The notes beneath the pieces are model-generated. The model searched no databases. It saw nothing but the letters and a program-made list of their open reading frames with translations, and was not told the origin of the DNA. From Rhizobiales bacterium 64-17 (GTDB lineage: Bacteria; Pseudomonadota; Alphaproteobacteria; Rhizobiales; Xanthobacteraceae), in assembly GCA_001899285.1 (NCBI GenBank), contig MKWA01000024.1, forward strand, positions 62,001 through 126,000: 64,000 nt of DNA, written 5' to 3'. The stretch's first letter is position 1; every line of letters starts with the position of its first letter. Position numbers and translations under genes: made by a program. This document shows, piece after piece, positions 22,134-29,854 of the stretch.

Positions 22134-22281
22134 GTTAAGGCGCCGTTAACTATCTGCGGTTTTCCGGGGCATTTATCCACATCTGCGGACATTCACTTTG
22201 TCCTTTAAAATTGGGGCTATTTCGAATTTCTAGCGCCCGCGCCCATTCGCCGCTATCCGGCACAATTCCGCGAAAATCGTT
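22134..22281. repeat. long imperfect direct repeat, copy A (with CtrA-type box and mini-ORF)
   Basis: Bases 22134-22230 match 54541-54637 at about 73 of 97 positions without gaps by my count, and weaker similarity continues to about 22281. Both copies start with the identical GTTAAGGCGCCGTTAAC. On the minus strand both contain AAAGGAC(A/C)AAGTGAA, giving a possible GTG-started 7-codon reading frame (22173..22196 here) that ends in TAA at the same place in both copies. Copy A lies between the aminotransferase start and the integrase, so it may mark an attachment site, a duplicated leader or a small RNA. Confidence 0.7.
22135..22150. promoter_or_regulatory. CtrA-type box TTAA-N7-TTAAC
   Basis: TTAAGGCGCCGTTAAC is a perfect match to the consensus TTAA-N7-TTAA(C) bound by the alphaproteobacterial cell-cycle regulator CtrA. 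It lies 56 nt upstream of the aminotransferase-ftsK genes, which makes sense for a septum gene. The same string is present at 54542..54557. Confidence 0.6.
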
Positions 22282-22523
22282 AGCTGTGAGTTAGCTAGAA
22301 TAGGCCGGGAAACCGAAATCGGGATGCGGTCCACGCGCGGTGATCGAGCGGCATCGAAGCGGCGATTGATGCAGCCGTGACGCAGTCCAGAGCGCCGAAA
22401 ATATTTTTTGGTTTCCGTGTTCGCGCGCATTCGCGGGCGTCCCGCGTTCGGGTCCCTCGCTCTTTGCTTTCCCGCGCGCTGACAATATTTCGCGAGCAGC
22501 AAAATTTTTCCCCCGCCCGCGAA

Positions 22524-23729
22524 ATGCCAAGACCGAGACGTGACGGGACAGCGCCCGCTGCTCCGCGAAAACACAAACTCAATGAGCTGTTGCTGCGTAG
22601 ACTGGAGCCGCGCGAGCGCGCCTATATCGTTTGGGATACGCACCAGCGCGGCTTGTCGGTGCGTGTGCAGCCGACAGGCCATATGGCATGGGTTTTCCTT
22701 TACTCGGCCAATGGCCGACCGCGCTGGTACACGATCGGTGCAATCGATGCGATTGGCTTAGCCGATGCCCGAAAAATGGCAGGTGAAATCGCCTTCAAGG
22801 TCACGCAAGGCCACGATCCCTGCGGTGAGCGAAAACTTGCGCGGGACAAAGGTACATTTGAGGAGCTTCACAATCGCTACGTCGATGAGCATGCCAAGCG
22901 CCGCAACAAATCGTGGCGGCAAGCAGACAAGCTTGTCCGGCGTCATCTTATTCCTCGTTGGGGCAAGCTACAGGTTACAGCAATTGCTCGGCGAGATGTT
23001 AAGGCCGCGATACGGACGATCAAAGCGCCGATCTTGGCCAACCAAACACTCGCGGCTGCTTCAGCCGTCTTCAATTGGGGGATGCGCGAAGAAATAGTGA
23101 CGGGCAATCCGTGTGCGCAGGTTGAACGCAATCCAACCAAAAGTCGCGATAGGGTGTTGTCAGACCGCGAACTGCCTCTGTTCTGGAATGCTTTTCTAGA
23201 TGCGGACGATATCAGCAGCGGGATTCTTCGGATGATCCTGCTCACTGGTCAACGTCCAGGCGAGGTTCGTCATCTCTGCCGTGAGCACATAGTCGACGGA
23301 TGGTGGACAATGCCCGGCGATCCTGACCCAGAGATCGGTTGGCCGGGAACCAAGAACGGAAACACCCATCGCCTGTGGCTACCCGAAGCGGCGCAACAGT
23401 TGCTCGCGCAGATGCCCAATGAAAGTAAGCCTTTTCGTGGCAAGGAAGTGAACCGTGCCATGCAGCAGATCAACGGCAGTCTGAATGAAGTCGCCAAGGC
23501 GCAGGGCAGCCCATCAATCGCACCGGTGCGCCCGCATGATCTACGACGCACGCATGGCACGACCATCACGCGGCTCGGCTTCGGGCGGGATGCGATGAAC
23601 CGCATCCAAAACCACATCGAGGGCGGAATTGCATCCGTCTACGACCGGCACGGATATGCCGACGAGAACAAGCGGATCATGGAGGCGGTGGCGGCGGAAA
23701 TTCTGTCGAAGGTCGACGCCGGACGATGA
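22524..23729 (+). CDS. tyrosine recombinase, P4-type integrase
   Basis: The N-terminal 70-90 residues form an arm-binding domain (GLSVRVQPTGHMAWVFLY) of the type seen in phage-P4 integrases, followed by a core-binding and catalytic domain. The catalytic residues are visible: R244 (TGQRPGEVRHL), K277 (GTKNG), H338 and R341 (HDLRR), H364 and Y373 (VYDRHGY). I start at MPRPRRDG (22524); the track ORF begins 49 residues earlier in sequence with no family look, and no good ribosome site marks either. It is intact at 401 aa. It marks the left end of the accessory region; no tRNA gene is seen next to it. Confidence 0.92.
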   Translation: MPRPRRDGTAPAAPRKHKLNELLLRRLEPRERAYIVWDTHQRGLSVRVQPTGHMAWVFLYSANGRPRWYTIGAIDAIGLADARKMAGEIAFKVTQGHDPCGERKLARDKGTFEELHNRYVDEHAKRRNKSWRQADKLVRRHLIPRWGKLQVTAIARRDVKAAIRTIKAPILANQTLAAASAVFNWGMREEIVTGNPCAQVERNPTKSRDRVLSDRELPLFWNAFLDADDISSGILRMILLTGQRPGEVRHLCREHIVDGWWTMPGDPDPEIGWPGTKNGNTHRLWLPEAAQQLLAQMPNESKPFRGKEVNRAMQQINGSLNEVAKAQGSPSIAPVRPHDLRRTHGTTITRLGFGRDAMNRIQNHIEGGIASVYDRHGYADENKRIMEAVAAEILSKVDAGR

Positions 23730-23739
23730 GAGCGAACGC

Positions 23740-24084
23740 TTATTCGCCCCTTCGCGCCTTTCCTTCGGCACGGACGGCCTTCTCGATCTGCTCAATCAGT
23801 TCCGCTTCTTTCCTCGGGTCCGTAGCCCAGTCGTGATCGGCGTCACGAACTGCAAACGCCAGCTTTTGGACGAGCCTGCCGTTCTCGCTGCCGCCGAGCA
23901 GGAGGGTAAAGACTTCGTCCCGTTCGAACGAGTTTTCGATCCGGTGTTCCAGCTCTTGTACCAGAGACCGGCCGGATTGCGCTGCGGCGGCCCGCATCTT
24001 TTCCCGAATTTCGGCGGTAGTTCTGAGGTTTAGCGGGTATCGGCGCGGTTCGTTCGCGGGGTGGGATTTTTTCGGCATGACCAT
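23740..24084 (-). CDS. Arc-like ribbon-helix-helix DNA-binding protein
   Basis: The 114-aa protein has the strand RYPLNLRTT followed by two helices (AEIREKMRAAAAQSGRSLVQELEHRIENSF), the ribbon-helix-helix layout of the Arc/TraY group. The rest is charged and helical. It converges on the integrase with 10 nt between stops and is divergent from the AlpA-like gene, so it may control excision or the cargo operon. It could also be an antitoxin, but no toxin ORF is beside it. Confidence 0.72.
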   Translation of the reverse strand: MVMPKKSHPANEPRRYPLNLRTTAEIREKMRAAAAQSGRSLVQELEHRIENSFERDEVFTLLLGGSENGRLVQKLAFAVRDADHDWATDPRKEAELIEQIEKAVRAEGKARRGE

Positions 24085-24182
24085 CTTAAAATGTTACGTT
24101 TCTCGTTGACTTGGGTCCGGGGACCCTCTAATCGCGGACAACGTAACCCATCAAGTTTCTCCCGTCTATATCGGAGTTCCGC

Positions 24183-24413
24183 ATGCTTCCTCAGTCTCTC
24201 CCGGCCCAATTACCGCTCCAAACCGAACGTCTCATCGACAAGCGCGAGGTCATGCGCCGGGTCGGTCTTGGGTACACGTCGATTTGGAAGCTCATGTGCG
24301 AGGACAAATTCCCGCGCTCTCGTGAACTCGGCCGCAACAAGGTCGCGTGGGTTGAGCGCGAAATCGACGAATTCATCAGGACTCGTCCGGTGCGTCGGCT
24401 GAAGGGCGACTGA
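24183..24413 (+). CDS. AlpA-family phage regulator / excisionase-like protein
   Basis: The 76-aa protein has a MerR-like winged helix: LIDKREVMRRVGLGYTSIWKLMCEDKFPRS followed by LGRNKVAWVEREIDEFI, the standard AlpA pattern. In P4-like elements AlpA activates integrase or acts in excision. Its stop (24413) is directly followed by the 581-aa gene, so it heads the cassette operon, linking control of the element with expression of the cargo. Confidence 0.88.
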   Translation: MLPQSLPAQLPLQTERLIDKREVMRRVGLGYTSIWKLMCEDKFPRSRELGRNKVAWVEREIDEFIRTRPVRRLKGD

Positions 24414-24416
24414 GTG

Positions 24417-26159
24417 ATGGAAGAAACAGCCGCTCCTGCCGCGCCCGCATCCCAATCTTCTATTCCCGATCCGCTGGAGGCTGAGTTTCGCGCCCTATCG
24501 GATGAATGCGTCGCAGCTTGTCTCGCGCAGGTGGCCGCCGACGCGAAGGTATCGGAAAAATTGGTCAAGGTGTACCTGAGTTGGCGCGGCCTTCGGGGTA
24601 CGCCGTTCATGGCGCAGCTTCACCAGGAAGAGGGCTTCTCGTTGCCCGATTACCATGCGGCTGCGCCCGACTTCGTTCCATTTACGAAAATCACGTTTCG
24701 CCTTGGGTTGCAGCGGACGCCTGAAGACAAAAAACGTCTTGCGCAAATGAATAGCGGCACCCGACGGAACAAACAGACCGGCTATGTTGCCAGTCTCGTT
24801 CGCCTTCATGCGGAGTATGAAGAGCACCGGCGCCGCTATGCCAGCGACCCGTACGAACAGCTGCTCGCTTTCCACGAAGAAGCGGGTGGTATTGAAGGAG
24901 CGCGCGAATGGCGCGTCCAGCAGAATGTGCAGCCGACATCGAAGAAAAGAAAAGGCGTTGCGCTGGTCGCGCTGAATAATAGCGTGTCGATCCACGATCG
25001 TGCACGTCAATGGATTGACGACAACGTCGTCGCCAAGATTACCAAGATCACCATCTTAAGCGCTGGACGGAAGACCAAGGTTGGCGCTGTTCAGTTCAGC
25101 GCTGATGGGCGCCAACTCACGGTTCTCGGGCGATATGGGCTGCGAGCCTTCGACATCGCGAACGACAACCTGCGAAATGTAGTTCGACAATCAGCAGCGC
25201 ATTTCGAACATATCGACCCGCCACTTTTGCGGTTGTTCGCAGAAGTTGCCCGAACGCAGCTTTATCCAAGGGCGTTCGCACCTGCCGGATCACGGCTTGA
25301 TCCGAGCAGTCCTTACTCGCTGTGGGATCAGAAGCTCAGCGGCTCAAATTTAGTTCGTCTATTCATGATCGACGGGCATTCTCTGACTTTAAGTCCCAGT
25401 GACGAAGCCGGACTTATCACCGTCGTCACTACACAGGAACCGCTATTTCCGGTCCTGTTGTGGTCGCGGTCGGGCACTCTCGAACAGGTCGAAGAGGCGC
25501 TTGACCAAGGTGCCCTGGCGGGAATGACGGTTAGTCCCGTTGCTCCCATGAAGCTCGGCAGCGGGGTGTTTGGGATGCGTCTGATTGCCAAGGCAGGCGA
25601 TCGCTGCAAATCGCACAAACCGGTTCTGTTGAAATTCGACGACACGGGCGTCGGTAGTCCTCCGCTTCAACCAACCCTAGACCTTCAGAATTTTGTTGCA
25701 CGGTGGTCGTTCTCGGCAGCACCTGAATGGTTTAGAGGCGTCCGGAAAGACTTCTTTGAACCATGGTCAAAAAACCAAGGAGCGCCCAATCGCATCACGC
25801 GCGTCGAAAACCGCCGTTTTGGGATTCGAGTCGACCACAACACCCTCGGCATCACGTTTGAGATCGATTCTGCGGGAAACGGGCCGATCGAAACAATCGC
25901 CCTCGGTAATTCCTCATCGACTAAAGCTCGCTTGCGTCATGGCCCCGGCTTTTGTGATGTGATGTCTCACGATGTTGTCCGCGTGTTCTGCGCGATACCG
26001 GACCTCCCGGTAAAAGGCCATGTGAGCGTCGAAGGAGACGATCACCTCATACTTCTGACGTTCGCGACCGATATAGGAAATTTCCAAATCGGTATTCCCT
26101 CGGTGCTCCAGGACAAGAAAAAGTTGGTCTACACCAAGGCGCATATGACTACGGTGTAG
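24417..26159 (+). CDS. unrecognised 581-aa-class protein paired with the TGT-like enzyme
   Basis: I do not recognise this protein. It is soluble, with no signal peptide or membrane helix. Residues 20-190 are mainly helical and charged, with a basic stretch (TSKKRK) near 180. From there to the end it looks beta-rich, with repeated short hydrophobic strands. Two starts are close, GTG 24414 and ATG 24417; I use the ATG. It abuts alpA (stop 24413) and precedes the TGT-like gene by 3 nt, so the three are almost certainly co-transcribed. A DNA-recognition or effector partner of the base-exchange enzyme is an inference from position only. Confidence 0.8.
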   Translation: MEETAAPAAPASQSSIPDPLEAEFRALSDECVAACLAQVAADAKVSEKLVKVYLSWRGLRGTPFMAQLHQEEGFSLPDYHAAAPDFVPFTKITFRLGLQRTPEDKKRLAQMNSGTRRNKQTGYVASLVRLHAEYEEHRRRYASDPYEQLLAFHEEAGGIEGAREWRVQQNVQPTSKKRKGVALVALNNSVSIHDRARQWIDDNVVAKITKITILSAGRKTKVGAVQFSADGRQLTVLGRYGLRAFDIANDNLRNVVRQSAAHFEHIDPPLLRLFAEVARTQLYPRAFAPAGSRLDPSSPYSLWDQKLSGSNLVRLFMIDGHSLTLSPSDEAGLITVVTTQEPLFPVLLWSRSGTLEQVEEALDQGALAGMTVSPVAPMKLGSGVFGMRLIAKAGDRCKSHKPVLLKFDDTGVGSPPLQPTLDLQNFVARWSFSAAPEWFRGVRKDFFEPWSKNQGAPNRITRVENRRFGIRVDHNTLGITFEIDSAGNGPIETIALGNSSSTKARLRHGPGFCDVMSHDVVRVFCAIPDLPVKGHVSVEGDDHLILLTFATDIGNFQIGIPSVLQDKKKLVYTKAHMTTV

Positions 26160-26162
26160 TCG

Positions 26163-27557
26163 ATGTCATCGATCGACCTGACGGCGCGGCTGCGGAACTT
26201 CGCGCCTTATCTGCCGAGCATTCAGCCCTCATCCGCCGAACGGTTCGTGAAGGATAGTTCGAAGTGGAGAGCATCCCCGTTGCCGGCCGGCTTGAGGCCG
26301 GATGACTTCGATTACCTTCAGGCCAACAATCGCTATTGGTCGTACCTATGTGGGTTGGCCTCGGCAGAGGCATTTCGGGGCAGCAAGGATAATTCGATCG
26401 CGTATCGCGACTCGAACACGGACGTGTTGGGCGATTCCGGGGGCTTTTCATACGGGTCTGGCAGCGGCGAACCTGGCCAATGGCGGGGGTTAACGTGTGA
26501 GGCAGAAGTCGTGGCTGCCTGGCGCAACAGCGGCATTCTTGAGAAAACGGTCGACTGGATCGAGCGTTATGCTTCGGCTGGTTTGACCCTCGACCTGCCA
26601 CTTTGGGCAGCACGACCGGTGAATTCGGAGTCACCATTCCACCTATGCTCCGCAATGACCCTGCTAGCGTTGAGCATGGAACACGTCCAATACCTGCTCG
26701 ATCGTAAGTCTGCGGGAAGACTCAAACGGAAATACCTCAACGTTCTGCAAGGCGATAAGGAGGCCGACGAAGAGGTTTGGTACCAGCAGGCGCGGCAGTA
26801 TCGGCTAGACGGGTGGAGCTTCGCGGGTGGCGTCGGCACCGATGGCGGACCTTATAGAATTATTCGGCGCCTGCTGACCCTCCGGGACGATGGTCTTCTC
26901 GGTTCGGGGTTGAACTGGGTGCATCTCCTCAAACAGACGCAGCTCCGCTGGGCCCCCGTCCTCACGGCCATGCAGCGGGGCATCCAGCGCTCCATCGGTG
27001 CCGAGGACTTCAAGATTACCTATGACAGCAGCACCCCCTATCAGGAGGCCGGCAAGCGTGAGCGATTTGTCGAAGCCCCCGCGCTCGGTCCGTCCCTCGT
27101 AGGCTGGCACTTCAAATATCATAAGTTCCCGACGACTTTTGGTGTGGCGACCGCTGCGGTGCCGCTATCCTTGGCCACTGCAACCTGCACGGCTCAGAAA
27201 TGCACTATGTGCCAAAGTCAGGGCTCACATCTTGATGCTCCGCTGCTCAGCCCGATCGCGCAACTTTTGACCATTCAGGATTTGCTGGAGCGGAAGGGAA
27301 ACCTCATTACCCGCCGGGGCAGTGTTCTGGCCGATGAGGTGCTGATCAACCACAACGTTTTTACGGTGGTGGAGGGCATCATCCGCGCCAACGAGGCGGT
27401 GTTTTCGGCCACACCGAATGCGCCGCAGGAATTGATCGATGCGGCTGGTATGGTCGCGGACATTTGTAATCGACAGTCATGGCACACCACGTTGACCTAC
27501 CACCGTACTTTTCTTGAAAAGGCGGTTGCCTATCGTCCGTCCAAAAATGTTCTGTGA
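26163..27557 (+). CDS. tRNA-guanine transglycosylase superfamily enzyme, DpdA-like
   Basis: TGT enzymes swap guanine for a 7-deazaguanine base; the DpdA branch does so in DNA. This 464-aa protein keeps the order of TGT motifs: D91-S-G-G-F (substrate-base aspartate), LTLDLPLW (D144), NVLQG (Q196), GWSFAGGVG (residues 217-225), then ITYDSSTPYQEAGK with D288 at the nucleophile position. A likely zinc site follows: C342, C347, C350 (CTAQKCTMC) and H397 (INHN, where Tgt has EHN). The Cys-His spacing is longer than in Tgt, and overall identity to housekeeping Tgt looks low. It follows the 581-aa gene by 3 nt in an integrase-linked cassette. No preQ0 synthesis gene (queC, queD, queE) is nearby, so the substrate would come from elsewhere. 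The superfamily call is motif-based; the DNA target is inferred. Confidence 0.75.
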   Translation: MSSIDLTARLRNFAPYLPSIQPSSAERFVKDSSKWRASPLPAGLRPDDFDYLQANNRYWSYLCGLASAEAFRGSKDNSIAYRDSNTDVLGDSGGFSYGSGSGEPGQWRGLTCEAEVVAAWRNSGILEKTVDWIERYASAGLTLDLPLWAARPVNSESPFHLCSAMTLLALSMEHVQYLLDRKSAGRLKRKYLNVLQGDKEADEEVWYQQARQYRLDGWSFAGGVGTDGGPYRIIRRLLTLRDDGLLGSGLNWVHLLKQTQLRWAPVLTAMQRGIQRSIGAEDFKITYDSSTPYQEAGKRERFVEAPALGPSLVGWHFKYHKFPTTFGVATAAVPLSLATATCTAQKCTMCQSQGSHLDAPLLSPIAQLLTIQDLLERKGNLITRRGSVLADEVLINHNVFTVVEGIIRANEAVFSATPNAPQELIDAAGMVADICNRQSWHTTLTYHRTFLEKAVAYRPSKNVL

Positions 27558-27560
27558 TGG

Positions 27561-27594
27561 TGCTGTCAGCGTAACGGTGACCGTTACGCCAGCA
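27561..27594. terminator. long inverted repeat after the TGT-like gene
   Basis: A perfect 10-bp stem (GCGTAACGGT and ACCGTTACGC, one-base centre) is extended by outer TGCTG and CAGCA arms. It starts 4 nt after the TGT-like stop. No T run follows, so it is either a terminator of the hairpin-only kind, an mRNA 3'-end stabiliser or an operator. Confidence 0.5.
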
Positions 27595-27602
27595 CAGCCC
27601 GC

Positions 27603-27713
27603 TCACCGCCAAAATATCGCCAGCGCGATCCACGGTGATGGAAGTGCCAGAAGCGCTAGCGCGTAGGTAGGCCATCTGCCGAATAGCGCCTGTAATTCCC
27701 GAATGTTTGCCAA
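27603..27713 (-). CDS. possible 36-aa membrane peptide (TTG start)
   Basis: An AGGAGG Shine-Dalgarno with 5-nt spacing precedes a TTG that opens MANIRELQALFGRW, followed by one hydrophobic helix (YALALLALPSPWIALAIFW). It is too short for the ORF track. It lies 75 nt after the SRAP gene on the same strand, so it could be the last gene of that operon. The ribosome site is the main support; no family is recognised. Confidence 0.4.
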   Translation of the reverse strand: MANIRELQALFGRWPTYALALLALPSPWIALAIFWR

Positions 27714-27788
27714 AATTCCCTCCTACCCGACCTTCCTGAAGGGAATATAGTCAGAAAAGAGTATGGGCAGAATTATGGGCTTATATTC

Positions 27789-28472
27789 CTAGTCAGCTAG
27801 ACCAACGATCAAACCAGCGTCGTTATCGTCGGCGCGCGAGCTGTTGACCTTCTTGTCGACCATCCAGCGCTGGAGAAGGTTGTCATTCCCAGGAACCAGA
27901 ACCTCCTTGCCAAGCTCGCCTGACAACCATCCGTCGAACTGTTCTGGCTGAAGAATAACCGGCATCCGGTCATGGACTTCGGCGACGAACTTGTTCGGTT
28001 CGGTGATGATCATGGAGCAGGAGCGGATCAGCTCTCCCGTTGTACGATCTTTCCACCCGTCCCAAATCCCCGCGATGGAAACGATCGGACTGTTCTTTTG
28101 GGTGAAATACCAAGGCTGCGGCTTCTTATCGCCTTCGATGTGCTGCCATTCGTAATAGCCACTCGCGGGAATGATGCAGCGGTTCTTTTTGAACGCAGTC
28201 CGAAACATCGGCTTCTGTTCCACTGTTTCCGCTCTGGCGTTGAACGTCGCCATTTTCATTTCCTTGAGCGGCTTTGACCACCATCCTGGAATGAGACCCC
28301 AGCGCATCTGCTCGATCTGGCGCTTACCCTCCAGTTCCGTGACCACATCAATCATCGTGGTCGGACAAATATTGTATCGAGGCTGAAGGTTGCGGATCAT
28401 GTAGGGCTCGGTCAGGCGGTATAGCCTGACGAGTTCTTCCCACGTGTACATGCTCGTAAAGCGCCCGCACAT
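27789..28472 (-). CDS. SRAP-domain protein (YedK/HMCES family)
   Basis: SRAP proteins form a thiazolidine cross-link with abasic sites in single-stranded DNA, shielding them during replication. The start is set at MCGRF (28472), because Cys2 must be exposed after Met removal; the track ORF adds 18 residues. TFNARAET, SGYYEW (Glu) and EVHDRMPVIL (His) are the other active-site blocks. At 227 aa it is complete. The start overlaps the stop of a 40-aa membrane peptide gene. Its place close to a putative base-modifying cassette and a Ku remnant gives this island a DNA-repair flavour. Confidence 0.92.
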   Translation of the reverse strand: MCGRFTSMYTWEELVRLYRLTEPYMIRNLQPRYNICPTTMIDVVTELEGKRQIEQMRWGLIPGWWSKPLKEMKMATFNARAETVEQKPMFRTAFKKNRCIIPASGYYEWQHIEGDKKPQPWYFTQKNSPIVSIAGIWDGWKDRTTGELIRSCSMIITEPNKFVAEVHDRMPVILQPEQFDGWLSGELGKEVLVPGNDNLLQRWMVDKKVNSSRADDNDAGLIVGLAD

Positions 28473-28594
28473 CAGAAGCGGACCAGCGCCAGTGTGAGGA
28501 CGATAATCAGGACCGCGATGATGCACATCGGGATCGAGAGCCCGAAGTCCGGTTCAGGCCCGCCGTAATCCGGGGATTTCTCGTATCCGGTCAT
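28472..28594 (-). CDS. 40-aa single-helix membrane peptide, coupled to the SRAP gene
   Basis: The ATG at 28594 opens MTGYEKSPDYGGPEPDFG, followed by one strong hydrophobic helix (IPMCIIAVLIIVLTLALV). The frame is below the ORF-track cut-off. Its start overlaps the stop of the upstream gene (ATGA) and its stop overlaps the SRAP ATG (TGATG), so all three are translationally coupled. Function unknown. Confidence 0.6.
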   Translation of the reverse strand: MTGYEKSPDYGGPEPDFGLSIPMCIIAVLIIVLTLALVRF

Positions 28595-28884
28595 GTCTTT
28601 TCCCAGACGTGCCAGCGACCACCACGGTTTCGTTTCTTTGGATCGAATGGTTCTCCATCGAACCGCTGGCGGAAAGCCTCAGCCTGCTCGGGCTTGGCGA
28701 AACAATAAACGTTGTACCACACCGCATCCCGCACAACCGCGTGCCGGCGGGGGCAGGCTTCCAGCTCCTGTACCCCCGTTGAACCTCCAAACCATTGAAC
28801 CGGCCGGTGACATTCTCGCGGACCGCGATCTGGTGCGGCGAGCCCTATCCGTCGGGCGTAAGTTCCCCTTTCCGTTTCACGCAT
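28591..28884 (-). CDS. small hypothetical protein (97 aa)
   Basis: From MRETERGTYA the last 45 residues (VWYNVYCFAKPEQAEAFRQRF, then PFDPKKRN) look like a real globular domain; I recall similar orphan proteins in Bradyrhizobium but no named family. The track ORF extends to 29190, but its first 100 residues are antisense to a better gene at 28942. AAGGAG lies very close to the ATG, so the start is uncertain. It leads the SRAP operon by overlap. Confidence 0.55.
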   Translation of the reverse strand: MRETERGTYARRIGLAAPDRGPRECHRPVQWFGGSTGVQELEACPRRHAVVRDAVWYNVYCFAKPEQAEAFRQRFDGEPFDPKKRNRGGRWHVWEKT

Positions 28885-28941
28885 TCTCCTTGACTGAATG
28901 TTCTGCTTTTGTTCTAACTTGGCTTTCGCAAGAGTCCAGCC

Positions 28942-29223
28942 GTGATTGAGACACTCGGGGAAGCATGGAAGCTCGGATGGAAATGTTCGGCTCATTGCCT
29001 CTGGTTCGGCCCCTCCAAGCGCGGCACCCGCATGCTGCCGTACTGCGACGAACACTTTCAGCTGGACATGCTGACGTTGGTTCTGACCAGGGGTCACCGG
29101 TTTCCGATCGCACGCATGAACGAGGTTCTTCGCTGTCCGAAGTGCGGGTTCATGCGCATGCGCGTGTTTTTTGCACCACCCCCTGTTCACCGCCCTGAAG
29201 CCATAGCGATCAACGATGACTGA
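28942..29223 (+). CDS. small zinc-ribbon protein (93 aa)
   Basis: A GTG start gives MIETLGEAWKLGWKCSAHC, then residues SKRGTRMLPYCDEHFQLDMLTLVL and a CPKCG knuckle near residue 65. The paired cysteines (C15/C19 and C65/C68) suggest zinc binding. I recall related short proteins scattered in Bradyrhizobium and Rhodopseudomonas genomic islands, without known function. The next small gene starts inside its last codons (8-nt overlap). Confidence 0.6.
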   Translation: MIETLGEAWKLGWKCSAHCLWFGPSKRGTRMLPYCDEHFQLDMLTLVLTRGHRFPIARMNEVLRCPKCGFMRMRVFFAPPPVHRPEAIAINDD

Positions 29224-29389
29224 GAAGAGCTCGCGCTATCTCGAAGCTGGCGCACCGACGGTTTGCCCCGCCTGCGGAGAGCCGTTCCGCACGTCGTGCA
29301 CCCGTAAGGACGATGTTTTCTATTGCGGTCAGGTCTGCGCGGACGAAGGCGCGAAGAATGTCGAACCCATGAAGAAGAGAAAGGTGTGA
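29216..29389 (+). CDS. 57-aa zinc-finger mini-protein
   Basis: The frame MTEKSSRYLEAGAPTVCPACGEPF carries CPAC, a single Cys at 28, and CGQVC near residues 37-41, a plausible zinc-binding set. It is just below the track cut-off. The ATG overlaps the previous stop and the next gene follows after 1 nt, so it belongs to a three-gene run of small ORFs. Function unknown. Confidence 0.6.
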   Translation: MTEKSSRYLEAGAPTVCPACGEPFRTSCTRKDDVFYCGQVCADEGAKNVEPMKKRKV

Positions 29390-29390
29390 G

Positions 29391-29636
29391 ATGAGCGTCA
29401 CGTATTACGTCGCGCTACCTTTCACGGTAGCGGAAGACGGCATCGCGCCCGGTCAGGCTGAGGAGTGTCCGACGGAGAACGCGGCGGTGTGGAAAGCGTC
29501 GTCGATGTCGCGCGACACCAAGTACGTCGGCGCGCTCGCGTTTAAGCGCAACGGCGATCCGAACCTTGGAGAGTTCTCGGAGGCTATCGTGATCCGGGCA
29601 TACGGTCAGGTACCCGCAGACCTGTCGGAGTTATGA
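29391..29636 (+). CDS. hypothetical protein (81 aa)
   Basis: The protein starts MSVTYYVALPFTVAEDGIAPG and ends YGQVPADLSEL. It is soluble, acidic and mixed alpha/beta. I recall similar short orphans in Bradyrhizobium. It follows the zinc-finger mini-gene by 1 nt, which is the best evidence that both are real. No function can be given. Confidence 0.6.
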   Translation: MSVTYYVALPFTVAEDGIAPGQAEECPTENAAVWKASSMSRDTKYVGALAFKRNGDPNLGEFSEAIVIRAYGQVPADLSEL

Positions 29637-29854
29637 CAGCCCTACCAACAACTGAACTTCGATGGCTCAATGCGCGCCGGAATACGATAAAATCGAAAGG
29701 CTTTGCACGTTTGTGAACTTGACGCCTTCAACTCACCCCGGCCAGCGCACCAACATTCTGGCAAAGCGCAGGCCCCGGATCATCCGCTGTTGGACCGCTA
29801 GTTTAGCATGATCATGCGCCCGTCTTGGATCGCCCGTTAACTGCCCATGCATTG

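Noticed and set aside
22080-22523. tRNA gene as integrase attachment target
   Set aside because: No cloverleaf or 3'-CCA-type tRNA end could be read beside the integrase; only the long repeat is seen.
23740-24084. RHH protein as antitoxin of a toxin-antitoxin pair
   Set aside because: No partner toxin ORF lies next to it; a regulator of the element is more likely.
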